From CAVSRC01 sp963732845 (GTDB lineage: Bacteria; Pseudomonadota; Alphaproteobacteria; Rhizobiales; Kaistiaceae), in NCBI GenBank assembly GCA_963732845.1, contig CAVTBE010000005.1:248001-312000 (forward strand): a stretch of DNA of 64,000 bases, in the 5' to 3' direction. The position numbers were made by a program, and so were the translations under genes. Shown here one piece after another: positions 27,936 through 38,079 of this stretch. The stretch's first letter is position 1. Each line of letters opens with the position of its first letter. The notes under the pieces were generated by a model, which made no database searches, was not told the origin of the DNA, and was given only the letters and a program-made list of their open reading frames with translations.

Positions 27936-28843
27936 TTAAGATAGGCACCTTTTCGGGCGCGTATATTTTTCATGTATTATGGATATATCCTCCAGTTGTA
28001 ATTGCGGCAGCGGCGGCACTTCTGGGAGCGAGCAACGGGCTGGCCAGAGAACGGCGCCTTGCACTTGGGGCGTTGACCGCTTTCTTTGGTGCTATTGTGT
28101 TGCTGGAGCTAGAGAGCGGACATTTGCCCTATTTTAATTTTAGATATACCGTCTATGCTTATCCAATCTTACTACTGGCAGCCTGGGCGTTTGTAGCCCA
28201 TTTGCGAGAAGCTGGTTCACGTAAATTTTTCGGCGTGGCAATAGGCCTAAGTATCGTATTAGGCGGATATTACAACTTCTATTGGACGTGGGAGACCGGA
28301 TTGAGAAACCCGGTTCGGCCAATACTCGCGGATATATTTGCGAAGAGGAATGAAATTCGTGACATTGCGCGCCAGAAGCAAATAATAATCGACAGAGGAA
28401 GCTGTAATATTTACCGATATAATGCGATTTCAGGTATTCTTCTTAGGAAAGTAATCTTTAAGAACCTGATGGCCTCGGAGATATTTGCTCCGGAGGATTT
28501 GGTTGTTGTCTGCAAGCACAATAAGCGGTTAGAAGAGGGGCGAATTATATATCGGGCGGGTGATATGGACTTTTATGCGTTTCCATGAGGCGATGAACGT
28601 TGGTGCGGGTCTCAGATCGAACACCTGCAATAACCGCGTCATGGGTGCCGTCAGGTCAGCGCCGGTCATGGCGAGGTGGTCTTCATGCGGGCGTGCTCAA
28701 CGGGCATCACACCTATCGGCCCGAGGGGAACACCCTGATATCGATGGAGACCCTTCGCGGAATCCACGGTCATGGCACTGTTCTTCGGGAAAGCGGGAAA
28801 GCGTCCTGAGGGCTGTCGCGAATCCGGCGCTTTCAGCGGGCGC

Positions 28844-29353
28844 TCACGGCCAGCCGGCCGCCACGTCCTGCGGCGGGTTGCCGGCTTCGATCGCGTCCTT
28901 GAGCGTGCGGGCGAAGAGCATGGTCGCCGAGACCCACGGGATGATGCGGTCCTTGACCAGCGCCAGGGCATCGCCGGCAGTGAGCGCGACGATGCTGTTG
29001 TCGGCAGCGATCAGGGCGAAGTCCGGCAGCGGGCTGTCGCCCATGGCGATGGCGAGGCCGGCGACCGTGCCGACGGCCGTCCATTTGCCCTGGCTAACGG
29101 GGTCGCACTGGAAGGTCTTGCCGGTGACCGGATCGGCAAAGCCGGCAGCGAGGCGGGCGTCGCGGGCAGCCGTCACGTCGGCCGCCGCCAGCGGCGCCGG
29201 CGGATAGGCGGCGATGGCGTTGCCGGCGGCTTCCCATGCGGCGAGCAGCCGACGGTGGCGGTTGCCGGGATCGTCGGGAACGAACAGCGTCACCCCGTCG
29301 ATGACTGCCTGTATCGTTCCCTCTTCGGTGAATGCTGCGCTCTCGATCACCAT
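28844..29353 (-). CDS. Phage tail-fibre-associated protein (DUF4376-like)
   Basis: A 169-residue protein. The N-terminal part contains FVPDDPGNRHRRLLAAWEAAG, a motif common in phage tail-fibre assembly/DUF4376-type proteins; the C-terminal part has several hydrophobic stretches. It starts 3 bp after the stop of the DUF2793 tail gene on the same strand and is probably cotranscribed with it. The 255 bp between it and the membrane protein gene downstream contain no gene that I can support. Confidence 0.62.
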   Translation of the reverse strand: MVIESAAFTEEGTIQAVIDGVTLFVPDDPGNRHRRLLAAWEAAGNAIAAYPPAPLAAADVTAARDARLAAGFADPVTGKTFQCDPVSQGKWTAVGTVAGLAIAMGDSPLPDFALIAADNSIVALTAGDALALVKDRIIPWVSATMLFARTLKDAIEAGNPPQDVAAGWP

Positions 29354-29356
29354 CGC

Positions 29357-30683
29357 CTACAACTCCGCATCGCGTGCGATGTACGTACCACTGCCAAGTA
29401 ACCCCCCAACTTGACCAGCCGTATAGGTTCCTGTTGCCGAAAGCAGGGCTCTCCTATCACTTGTAGAAACAGCCGAAATGGCAGAGGGATTTTGATTGGA
29501 GGTCAGTTGTATAAGAAATGTTGATGCTGCCGAGAATGATATTGTCGGGCTCTCCCGCATTTTCGGGTAATTATATCCTGCGCGAAAATCTGTCGTACTC
29601 TTCGTCCAACCAATAGAACAGAGTGAATAGCCATCAATATTTTCCATGCCGTAATACCACTCGCAGAGTTCCGATTCTTGGCTGAGTAAGCGCTCGGCAA
29701 ACGGGTCAGCCGTCGCATCGCCCTCGACCAGATACCAGCGCATGTCGAGCGTCACGTTCTGGGCGGCGGTCGCCTCGGTCCAGAAGACGACAATGAGGTT
29801 GTTGGCCGCCGAGCCGATGCCCGCCGTGATCGACCAGTCGGTGATGGTGGCGGCGGCTGGCGTGATCGCGCCGACCTGGCGCACGGTCAGCCCGGAGGCG
29901 ATGAAGAAGGCGCCGGCGGCGAAGCTGCCGTTGGCCCAGTCGTTGACGACATCGGAGGTGACGGCATCGGCGGTGCCGGTCCATTCGAGAACGGCATAGC
30001 GGATCGCCTGGGCGGCCGAGCAGCGCAGCTTGCCGCCGAGCGTCATCATCTTGCCGCGCAGGCCCGTAGGTGTTGGCCGCCTCGACGATCTGGGCATAGC
30101 CCATGCGCTGGGCGGTGGCCTGCGACTGCGTCAGCCGCATCATGGCGGCGATGCCGTCGGCGGGCGCGGTCAAGGTCGAGACGGCGATCGCGCCGGTCTG
30201 GACGAGGGCATAGTGGCGGTCGTGACCGTAGGTGTCGTCGCCGATGGAGGTGGCGCCGCGCTGGTTGATCCGCCCGCCGCCATTGATGATCTTGTTTCGC
30301 AGGTTGGGGGCAAGGGTGGCGCTCGGATTGGGCGCGTTGGCGACCGCCGACCAGGCGGTGCCGTCCCAGGCGACATAGTAGTTCGCCTCGTCGGCGATGG
30401 TCGCCACCATGCCGGTCGAGGGCAATGCCCGCCGCCAGCCGCCGTCGATCATCATGACGACGTCGTTGGCGTCGTAGCCCGACCAATCGCCGGTGCCGCT
30501 GCCGGCGAGGATGTAGACGTCGCCATCGCTATTCCCCTCCGGCGGGGCGGCATAGGTGCGGCTCAGCACCGGAATGATGCCGGTCAGCAGGTCGAGCAGG
30601 GTCAACGCCTCGTTGATGGTAACGTGCTTCTGCGCCTGGGCGGCGGCGAGCAGCGGCAGCTTGAGGCGGGTGGTCTCAGTCAT
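29357..30683 (-). pseudogene. DUF2793 tail/receptor-binding protein with one frameshift
   Basis: The N-terminal DUF2793 domain (LPLLAAAQAQKHVTINEALTLLD, then GDWSGYDANDVVMMIDGGWR) is a module attached to tails in alphaproteobacterial prophages and GTAs. The C-terminal half carries TDWSITAGIGSAANNLIVVFWTEA and ends with a fibre-like domain. The two halves are in different frames; one extra base near 30063 (tacgg-g-cctg in coding sense) explains it, and the corrected protein is about 441 residues. The last third (29357-29700) is visibly richer in A+T than the rest, as expected for a swapped receptor-binding domain. It lies directly downstream of g15. Confidence 0.78.
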
Positions 30684-30810
30684 GGTCTTTCTTTCCTTCC
30701 CAGTCGCGCCTGCGGCGCTCCTCGCCTCTTGTTTGCTTCCCGGTCCGGCCGGAGCCTGTCCTCGGGTCGCCCTGAGGGTGAGCCCGGGGGGCCGTCCTCG
30801 CCTCTTGGGG

Positions 30811-33800
30811 TCACCTGATCCAGATCAGGGCTTCGGTGGCGATGCCGTAGCCGTAGGTCGAGCTCTTCTGGGACACGCGGGCGGTGAAGCTCCACTGGAT
30901 GGAGCCGAAATCGGCGGTCTGCATGGCGGCGGTATAGGTGAAGGTGTCGACCGCCTGCTCGACGGTGCGCAGGACCGACCCGCCGGGCCCGTCGAGGATC
31001 TCCAGCTTGTAGTATTCGGCAGTCTCGCCGAGCGGGATGTCCTCGGCATCGAAGTCGTCACCGCCGATGCGCGAGCGCCTGATCCACGAGACCGTCCAGT
31101 TGCCGGTGCCGGGGTCGCGGACGCCGCCGAGATGGGCCGGCGACAGCGGCCGCCGCGCCTTGCCGGCGAGCGTCACCACCTGGTTGACATATTTGGACGA
31201 CCCGATGTCCTCGTTGGCCGGACCGGCGCGCCAGTTGAGCGGCAGGTTGAGGTCGGACGTGGCGATGCCGGTCTGCTTGACGGCGTCGCTGACCAGCATG
31301 ACCCGGGCGCCTGCCGGCACCGGATCGCGCATGGCGTGCTCGCTGCCCTTCTGGCCGCGCAGCAGGTCGGTGAGGATGGTGCTGCGCGAGCCGTTCGGCG
31401 TCGCGGTGGCGAACTGGAGCACCTCCCATTCGCCGTCCTGGTTCTGCAGCAGTAGCGTATTGGCGCCGGAGAGCACCAGCAGCTCCTCGGCCGAGGACAG
31501 CGTGCCGCGCAGGATGTCGACATAGAGGCTGTTGACCCGGTCCCAGCGTCCGGTCGGGCCGGAGTGGAAATCGGCGGTGGTGCGGCCGATCGCGGCGCGG
31601 AGAGTCAGCACCGTGTCGAGCAGATAGCCGGAGGTGGTCGGCGAGCGATAGACGGCGAGGCCGCGGAAGGGCGCCATGACGCCGCCGACATAGCCGGCAT
31701 GGTCGCGATCGTCGTCGGCGAGCAGTGGGCCGTCGGCGAAGACGGCAAGCGCCGCCAGCGAGACCGGCGCGATGACGCGCCTGTCCTGCGAGCGCGGTAG
31801 CACGACCGGCGCGAAGGCGGCCGGCTCGACCGCCTTGGCCTCGCAGGAGAGCGCTGCCGCCTGCCCGACCGTGGTCAGCCTGAGGGTGCGCGTGCGGTTG
31901 TCCTCGACCGTCAGCGACACCACGTCGCCGGGCTCCAGCTTGAGCCGCGACGGCGGCAGCGAGAAGGTGGCGGTCTCGCGCCCGACCCAGGCGGCGTTGA
32001 GTTCAGCCTCGGCGGACGCGCGGGCGACGTTCTCGGCCATGACCACCGGCGGGCTGACCTCGCTGACGCGGGCGCTGCCGCCGCCGGCCCGCCGCGCCGA
32101 GGCCGAGGCCGACTGGTCGTCGCGGGCCGGGTCGCCATAGGTGAGCTTAACCGTGTCCGGCAGCTCGGTCTCCTGGGCGCGCTTGATCTGGAAGGCGGTA
32201 CTGTCGGCGGCGCTGTCGTCGGCCACCAGGTCGTCCGGGGTCAGCGCGACGCGCACCGGCTGACCGAGGCGCGGCACGAATCTGAGCACGCTGCCGCTCT
32301 CCACCGCATCGAACTGGTAGACCGGCTGCAGCGATTCCAGCACCGAGCGCGGGCTCGCCAGCCCGCCGATGGTGACGCCATCGACCACCGACGGGATCGG
32401 GCTGACGCTCAGATCGGTGAAGTTCGCCAGGCCGGCCACCGCCGCAATCGTGTTGGTGGCGGGCGCCCCGCCTGTGCGGCCCGACAGCCAATGTCCGGTC
32501 TCCCAGTTGGCGTGGTCGCCCCAGCTCGTGTCGAGCGGAAAGGACGGCCACGGCCGCGCGTCCCACGCCCAGGCATGGCTGCGGGTGAGGTCGACCATCT
32601 TGTCGCCGTAGATGGACGAGGTCAGGTTGTTGCCCGCGTCGCTCCAATAGACGATGAGCGCGCCCAGATGGCTGCGCTGCATGGCGTCGTCGCGGGCGCC
32701 GCTCGAGTAGTAGGGGAAGAAGCTCTCGGACGACTTCGGATCGTAGAAGACGTTCGGCTGGTTGGCGCCCTTGTCGACGGCCGGGCAGCCATACTCGATG
32801 AAGCGGATCGGCTTCGACTGCGGATACCAGGTGGTCGTCGTCGGGGAGCGCACGCCGCCCGGCCGGTCATGGTGGAAGTTCATCCACCAGTTCCGGATGT
32901 CCTTCTGGCGGAACACCCAGGGCTCGTCGGCCGGGTCGCTGTCGACGATTGCGGTGCGGGTCTGGGCGTCACGCGCGCTCTGGCTGGCATAGGTCCAGTC
33001 GTAGCCCTCGCCGGCGGCGACGTTGCCGACGAGATAGCCGACGTCGTAGATGGTGGTCGGGCCGTTGTCGGCGTCGAAGTCGAGATGCGCCGTGCCGTCG
33101 CGCCAGTCGGCCAGCGGCATGTAGTTGTCGATGCCGATGAAGTCGATATCGGCATGGGTCCACAGCGGATCGAGGTTGAAGAGCACGTCGCCGGAGCCGT
33201 CATCCGGCCGGTGATTGGCCCATTCGGTCCAGTCGGCGGTGTAGCCGATGGAGACGCCGCTGCCGAGCAGCGTGCGGCAGTCTTCGGCGAGCTGCATGAG
33301 GCCGGCGACGAAGGGATAGGCGGTGGCCGACGAGCGCAGCTGCGTCATGCCGATCATCTCGGAGCCGATCAGGAAGGAATCGACGCCGCCGGCGACCGCC
33401 GCCAGCTTGGCATAGTGCAGGACGAAGCGGCGGTAGCGCCATTCGGCCGGGCCGCTGTAGGTGACCTCGGTTCCCGATCCGCCGAAGTCGCCGGGCGCGG
33501 CCGAGCCCATGAAGGCGCCGGCCTGGGTGAGCGCGGTCGCCGTCTTGTCGACCGTGCCGGCATAGCCGGCGGCCGGCGAGCCGGTGATGCGCCCGCGCCA
33601 GGGATAGACCGGCTGGCCGTGCGTCGCCGCGTTGTCGGAGTACGGGTTCGGCAGCGTGTTGCCCGCCGCAATGTCCATCATGATGAAGGGGCAGAGGGTG
33701 ACCGCCTGGCCGAGCGCCGTGAGGTACTGGATGGCATGGACCACCGAGGCGTCGTTGGGCGAGCCGCCGGCCGAGGCTTCGTCGCCGATATAGGAGACGA

Positions 33801-34735
33801 CGGCAGCGCCCGAGCGGGTGACGCCGCACACCCGCCAGGCGAGGTCGGTGGACTTGTCGGCGCTGTCGACCTTGGGCCGGATGGTGCATTCGCCGCATCT
33901 GAGGTCGTCGCCGAACCACGGCACCACCAGCATCACCGACTGGGTGTAGCGCAGGACGGTGGTGAGCACCTGGATCGACGCCTTGAAGTCGGTCTCCTCG
34001 ATCAGCGTATGGCGGTTCTCGTCGACCTGGTCACCGGCGCCGGTGTCCTTCTTCACCAGCTCCGTGTCGAAGCCGTACTCGTTGCCGGCGATCAGGGCGA
34101 CGCCGGAGATGTACGATTCCAGCCAGTCGGTCGGGCGGTAGACCTCGACCGCGATCTGCGGCAGGCGGTTGCCGTAGCTCGCCAGCGGCATGCGCTCGAA
34201 GACGATATAGGCGAGGCCGCGATAGGCGGGCGCGTTGCCGCTCTCCTTGGCCTCGATGAGCGGGTCGACCTCCTGCGTCTCGTTGCCCTTGTAGACGCGG
34301 AGCGTCACGCCGGTCTGGTCGAGTTCGTCGCCATCAGCCCAGATGCGGCCGATACCGTAGATGGGGCCTTCGACCAGGCCGACGGCGAAGTTGCCGTAGT
34401 AGGAGTACTCCGTCGTCGAAGAACCGCCGCTCGACCCGCCCTTGCCGCCGCCCGAGCTGGTGGTCGTGGTCTCTTCCTCGAAGCGCGTCGCCCAGATGAC
34501 CTGGCCGGACACCCGCGCCCGCCCGAACAGGCGGCCGATCACGGCGCCCTCGGTCGAGGTCTGAATGTCGGTCGTCGTCAGGCGGGCGCCTTCGCTCACC
34601 GTCTTCTTGCCGAACAGCCAGGAAATCGACGCCATAGCCGACGATCGCGCCCAGGGCGCGGCCGGCGATGACGCCGAGCGGGCCGAACGCGCCGCCGAGG
34701 GTGGCGCCGGCGGCACCGAGAACAAGCGTCGCCAT
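30811..34735 (-). CDS. GTA baseplate megatron protein (g15), TIM-barrel glycoside-hydrolase-like tail protein
   Basis: About 1307 residues, the length of Rhodobacter GTA gp15. The true start is at 34735 (MATLVLGAAGATLGGAFGPLGV, a glycine-rich N-terminus). One extra T near 34636 shifts the frame, so the long open frame begins around ISWLFGKKTVSEGARL. Domains in order: N-terminal baseplate region (GLVEGPIYGIGRIWADG), the GTA TIM-barrel domain with DFIGIDNYMPLADWRDG and PIRFIEYGCPAVDKGANQPN, then the C-terminal tail-fibre-like domains. It joins the tail tip to the host surface. The stop of g14 lies 3 bp upstream of its start. Confidence 0.92.
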
Positions 34736-34737
34736 CT

Positions 34738-35526
34738 CTATTCCTTCCCTGTCGCGGCTTCGCCGCTCCCCGCCTCTTGTTGCGTCCCGGTCGCGGCTGC
34801 GCCGCTCGCCGCTGCTTGAAGCTCGGCGCTCTCTCCCCTCACCCGGCCCTTCGGGCCACCCTCTCCCGTAAGGGGAGAGGGAACCGGCGGGGCCGCCGTC
34901 TTCGTCCCCTCTCCCGCTCTGACATCGGGTGTTCCCGATGTCAGAGAGAACGTGGGAGAGGGACAGGGTGAGGGGGCCGGCGCGGGGGTGCCGGGCGTAG
35001 CTTCAAGAGGCGGGGACGGCCGAAGGCCGGACCGGGACGTAAGAAGAGCCGGGAACCGGAAGGCGGCGACGATACGCTTGCGCCATTGCGGCGCCAGGGT
35101 GACCTCGGCCACGCGCTTCGCCGCGTCATAGGCATGGATGATGCGCCAGCCGAAGGGCAGCCCGTCGGCGCCCTTCTCGGTCAGGATGACGCAGTGCTTG
35201 GCGGGCAGGTGCGGCCGCCAGCGCATGATCAGGAGGTCGCCGGGCTCGGCCGCGGCCAGCACCGCCTCCGGGTCCGACCCTTCAGCGACCAGCACCATGT
35301 GGCGCCGCGCCGCCTCAAGCAGCATCTCCTCGCCCGATGCCTCGGCCCAATCGGCCGAGTAGGCCGGCACCTTCTCCGGGTCGGCGCTATCGTAGATCTC
35401 GCGCCAGACACCGCGCGCCAGACCGAGGCAATCGCAGGCGATGCCCTTGACCGAGGCCTGGTGCCGGTAAGGCGTGCGCTCCCAGGTCCGCGCGATGCGG
35501 ACGACTTCCTCGGAAAGATCACTCAT
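34738..35526 (-). CDS. GTA NlpC/P60-type cell-wall peptidase (g14)
   Basis: A C40 cysteine peptidase of the tail, thought to cut peptide cross-links in the target wall. The catalytic Cys is in KGIACDCLGLARGVW and the His in HLPAKHCVILTE. The family domain ends near WRKRIVAAFRFP (about residue 150). The remaining 110 or so residues are Pro/Thr/Gly-rich and are encoded by a REP-like repeat, so the natural stop was lost and the frame reads through the repeat to 34738. ATG at 35526 overlaps the g13 stop by 8 nt. Confidence 0.88.
   Translation of the reverse strand: MSDLSEEVVRIARTWERTPYRHQASVKGIACDCLGLARGVWREIYDSADPEKVPAYSADWAEASGEEMLLEAARRHMVLVAEGSDPEAVLAAAEPGDLLIMRWRPHLPAKHCVILTEKGADGLPFGWRIIHAYDAAKRVAEVTLAPQWRKRIVAAFRFPALLTSRSGLRPSPPLEATPGTPAPAPSPCPSPTFSLTSGTPDVRAGEGTKTAAPPVPSPLTGEGGPKGRVRGESAELQAAASGAAATGTQQEAGSGEAATGKE
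34836..34982. repeat. Composite REP-like palindromic repeat at the 3' end of g14
   Basis: Contains cccctcacccggcccttcg, then ccctctcccgtaaggggaga, a second pair around gacatcgggtgttcccgatg (a perfect small hairpin), and gtgggagagggacagggtga. The pattern CCTCACCC...CCTCTCCC...GGGAGAGGG...GGGTGAGG recurs at 38841, 40318, 46341, 47289 and 55345. The element is translated as the C-terminal extension of g14. Confidence 0.8.
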
Positions 35527-36418
35527 TGAAGAAGCTCCCGCCGTCGTTCTCTTCCGACGACTTGGCGACGCCGAGGGCGAAGTCGTTGCCGGAGATGTGG
35601 GGGAAGCCGCGGAAGTTGGCGATGTTGTCGAACTTGGCCTGGCAGGTGGCGAAGGTCCGGTCGCAGCCGACGACGGCATAAAAGGTGTCGCCGACGGCAA
35701 CCGGCAGCGCCGCCCGCCGCCATAGCGTGAAGACCGCCGTCGTGCCGACGAGGCTGTGGGCGCGGACCTCGGTCGTCACCCCGGCATTGAGGCCGCTCTG
35801 CCAGAGGATGTTGCCATAGGAGAACCAGCCGCTTTCGACGATGCCGAGGCCGCTGGCATAGATCACGCGGTCGTCGTCGACGGCGGTCACCGTGCCGGCG
35901 CCGATATAGCCGAGCGTGCCGAGATCGACCTCGCAGCGCGCGTCGCCGAGATCCTTGACGTCGCACTGGCGCTGATAGGTCCGCCCGGTCTCCTGGTCGA
36001 GCGCGTGCGCCAGCCCGCGCAGCTCGGCCTTGAAGCCGATCTTGCCGAGCCGCGACACCTCGCCGATCGAGGTCTTGCGCAGGAGCACCCGCTTCGAGAC
36101 ATCCGACCAATCGATGAGCCACACTTCGACCGCGGCATTATCCCAGACGCCCAGCGCGAGATCGTCAGCCTTGATAAGGTCGGAGGAGAGCACACCCTCG
36201 ACCTCCGAGGTGTCCACCGCCAGGCCGAGGCTCTGATCCATGTCCGATCCGGTGAAGCCGCTCTCCGGCTCATAGTCGACGCCGCCGAAGGAGAGCGTCC
36301 TGTCGTGGTCGGTGAAGCCGAGAACGGTGCCGCCCGACAGCGTCACCTTCCAGCAATGGGCGAGCGTCGTCACTCCCGCCGCGATGTGCGCGGCGAGATC
36401 GGGACTGATGGAGCGCAT
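35519..36418 (-). CDS. GTA tail hub protein (g13, DUF2163)
   Basis: A 299-residue baseplate hub protein. The N-terminal DUF2163 domain includes LSGGTVLGFTDHDRTLSFGG and YEPESGFTGSDMDQSLGL. The C-terminal phage_BR0599-type domain has four cysteines in RQCDVKDLGDARC and VVGCDRTFATCQAKF, the positions reported to hold an iron-sulfur cluster in the Rhodobacter GTA hub, and ends with FRGFPHISGNDF. Reading frame intact; overlaps g14. Confidence 0.93.
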   Translation of the reverse strand: MRSISPDLAAHIAAGVTTLAHCWKVTLSGGTVLGFTDHDRTLSFGGVDYEPESGFTGSDMDQSLGLAVDTSEVEGVLSSDLIKADDLALGVWDNAAVEVWLIDWSDVSKRVLLRKTSIGEVSRLGKIGFKAELRGLAHALDQETGRTYQRQCDVKDLGDARCEVDLGTLGYIGAGTVTAVDDDRVIYASGLGIVESGWFSYGNILWQSGLNAGVTTEVRAHSLVGTTAVFTLWRRAALPVAVGDTFYAVVGCDRTFATCQAKFDNIANFRGFPHISGNDFALGVAKSSEENDGGSFFNE

Positions 36419-36430
36419 GGGATGCCTTCG

Positions 36431-36507
36431 GTGAATCGTGAACGGTCAATGGTGAATGGATCGATATGGCCGCTGGCCATTCACCATTCGCCACTCACCA
36501 TTCACCG
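36431..36507. repeat. Heptamer inverted array between g12 and g13
   Basis: The left part repeats the ggtgaatgg motif (gtgaatcgtgaacggtcaat and onward); the right part is its complement (cattcaccattcgccactca), separated by about 18 bp. It can fold into a long imperfect hairpin. It abuts the g12 stop codon. Sister arrays are at 37183, 39803 and 41729. Confidence 0.85.
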
Positions 36508-37140
36508 CTAGAGCCGTATTTCCACCAACGGGATCGCCGGAATATCGCCTGCCGCGAAGTGCGACAGGTTGATTGCCAGCGTGTCGGTATCGAAACGCAC
36601 CGGCACGTCGAATTCGAAGCCGGCGGTAATCTCCACGCCCGGGCCGGGCGCCGACGTGAAAGTGACGATGCCGGTGGTCGTGTCGACGCTCCAGCCGCTT
36701 GCCTGTGGCGTGACGTCGAGCGCGACGAGCACGGTGCCGGCGACCGGCTTCCTGATGGCGCGGGTCCACGGCGCATGAGCCACGCCGTACGTCTTGACGA
36801 GCTGAAACGCCGTCGTGGAGCCATCGCCGACTCCGATCGCCTGGTCGGTTGCCGCCGGTGTCGCATTCGGCGCGCAGCTCTTCCAGTCGGCGCGATCCTT
36901 CCAGCGGAAACCGTGGAGCCGGCCGCGGCGCTCCTCGAAGAAGGCAATCACCGTATGCAGGTCGTCGAGCGACTTGACGCCGTAGCCGGCATTGTACGAC
37001 CGGCGCGAATCCGCCCAGCGGCTGTTGCGCTCCTCATCGCCGGAATAAAGCGTCACGATATCCGTCCGCCGCTCCGGCCCACCACTCGAGCCGAAGGCGA
37101 TGGCGGTCGGGAAACGCACCTCGTGGAACGGAGTGGGCAT
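36508..37140 (-). CDS. GTA distal tail protein (g12, DUF2460)
   Basis: A 210-residue protein matching DUF2460: FHEVRFPTAIAFGSSGGPERRTDIV, RWADSRRSYNAGYGVKSLDDLHTVIAFFEERRG, and GFRWKDRADWKS, followed by the C-terminal beta-rich domain with GTVLVALDVT. It forms the ring at the end of the tail tube that contacts the hub. Intact frame. Confidence 0.93.
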   Translation of the reverse strand: MPTPFHEVRFPTAIAFGSSGGPERRTDIVTLYSGDEERNSRWADSRRSYNAGYGVKSLDDLHTVIAFFEERRGRLHGFRWKDRADWKSCAPNATPAATDQAIGVGDGSTTAFQLVKTYGVAHAPWTRAIRKPVAGTVLVALDVTPQASGWSVDTTTGIVTFTSAPGPGVEITAGFEFDVPVRFDTDTLAINLSHFAAGDIPAIPLVEIRL

Positions 37141-37182
37141 GTGAAATCGTCCTCAAGTTCAGGCGGGAGAAACGGGAGGTTG

Positions 37183-37280
37183 CGAATGGCGAAATTGTGA
37201 ATGGCGAATGGAAGAACAGTCACCCGACCATTCACAATTCACCATTCACTATTCGCTATTCGCTATTCACCATTGACCGC
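37183..37280. repeat. Heptamer inverted array between g11 and g12
   Basis: The left arm has gaatggcgaaattgtgaatg; the right arm has four to six copies of attcacc/attcact/attcgct. It abuts the g11 stop. Same family as the arrays at 36431, 39803 and 41729. Confidence 0.85.
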
Positions 37281-37856
37281 TCACAGCCCTCGCCTCCCCC
37301 GCGCCACGGCGCGGGCAAGCATCGCCGTCACCTGCGCCTCCGACTTGCGGAAGAACTCCGCGTCGGTCGCGGTGACGTTGAAGGTGACGGCGAGCGATGC
37401 GCCGCCGCCGCTCTTGACGCCGAGCGTCCCGTCGGTCCCGCGCGCCAGCGGCAGCACCGCCTCCGGGCCCGCCTCGCCCATCAGGCCGAGGCCGCGGGCG
37501 AGCGGAAACAGCGTCGGTTGCGATACCACCCCGCCGTCGGCGAAGGGCCGCACGGCGCCATTGGCGACAACCCCGCCATGGGCCAGGCCGAAGCTCTTGA
37601 ACAGCGCATCGATGGCTCCGCCGATGGCGTTGCTCACCGGCTGCAGGGCGCGGTCGAGCGCCAGGCCGGCGAGCTTCAGCGCCAGGCTCGACAGCACGCT
37701 CTCGAAATTCCTGCCGCCGACGACAGCGTCCCTGAAGGCGCGCGAGATGGCGGTCGAGAAGCCGTTCGCCTCGCGGCCGAGGCTCTGCATCGACGTCTCG
37801 AAGGCGCGCGTGTCGGCGGTGACGGCGATGGTCAGCGTGTCGATTTCGGTGGTCAT
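37281..37856 (-). CDS. GTA tail tape-measure protein (g11)
   Basis: A 191-residue protein starting MTTEIDTLTIAVTADTRAFE, with the family segments FRDAVVGGRNFESVLSSLALKLAG and GGVVSQPTLFPLARGLGLMGEAGPEAVLPL, the typical C-terminal motif of short phage tape-measure proteins. It sets the tail length. ATG at 37856 was preferred to 37886. Between it and the opposite-strand ppa gene is a short REP fragment (37886-37945). Confidence 0.88.
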   Translation of the reverse strand: MTTEIDTLTIAVTADTRAFETSMQSLGREANGFSTAISRAFRDAVVGGRNFESVLSSLALKLAGLALDRALQPVSNAIGGAIDALFKSFGLAHGGVVANGAVRPFADGGVVSQPTLFPLARGLGLMGEAGPEAVLPLARGTDGTLGVKSGGGASLAVTFNVTATDAEFFRKSEAQVTAMLARAVARGRRGL

Positions 37857-38079
37857 GGTGTTCTCCGCAGGGTTGGCTTGCTCCAATCCCTCCCCGCTCC
37901 GGGGAGGGTGGATCCGAGCGCAGCGAGGAGACGGGTGGGGTGCCGTGGTCCGCGGGAATCGCCCGCGCCACCGCCCCTTCGACGAAAAACAGGGTGCACT
38001 GCAGCAGAGACATCGCTATTGCGTCCCGGCGCCGCCCGGCCGGGCCGGCGTCACCGACAGCCCGCTGGAGGAAACCCCC

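Larger units (their letters stand above)
25932..28588 (+). pseudogene. A+T-rich multi-pass membrane protein (GT-C-like), split by an IS5-type element
   Basis: The 5' part (25932-27023, 364 codons) and 3' part (27941-28588) join in frame once the insertion sequence and one copy of TTAAG are removed: ...VIDGLK then IGTFSGAY.... The restored product is about 579 residues with roughly ten hydrophobic segments and a short soluble tail. The layout resembles GT-C-fold membrane glycosyltransferases, but no catalytic motif was recognised. Base composition is clearly lower in G+C than all neighbours and codon use is different, which points to recent transfer. Plus strand, between the lysis cassette and the tail genes, so it breaks the phage-like gene run. 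Confidence 0.75.

Noticed and set aside
28589..28843. Possible coding fragment between the membrane protein gene and the tail-fibre gene
   Set aside because: A short plus-strand frame looks weakly protein-like (GVLNGHHTYRPEGNTLI), but it has no start, no family match that I recognise and no conserved neighbour.
34738..35050. Functional C-terminal domain of g14
   Set aside because: The extra residues are encoded by palindromic repeat DNA and are Pro/Thr/Gly-rich; the family domain ends near residue 150.
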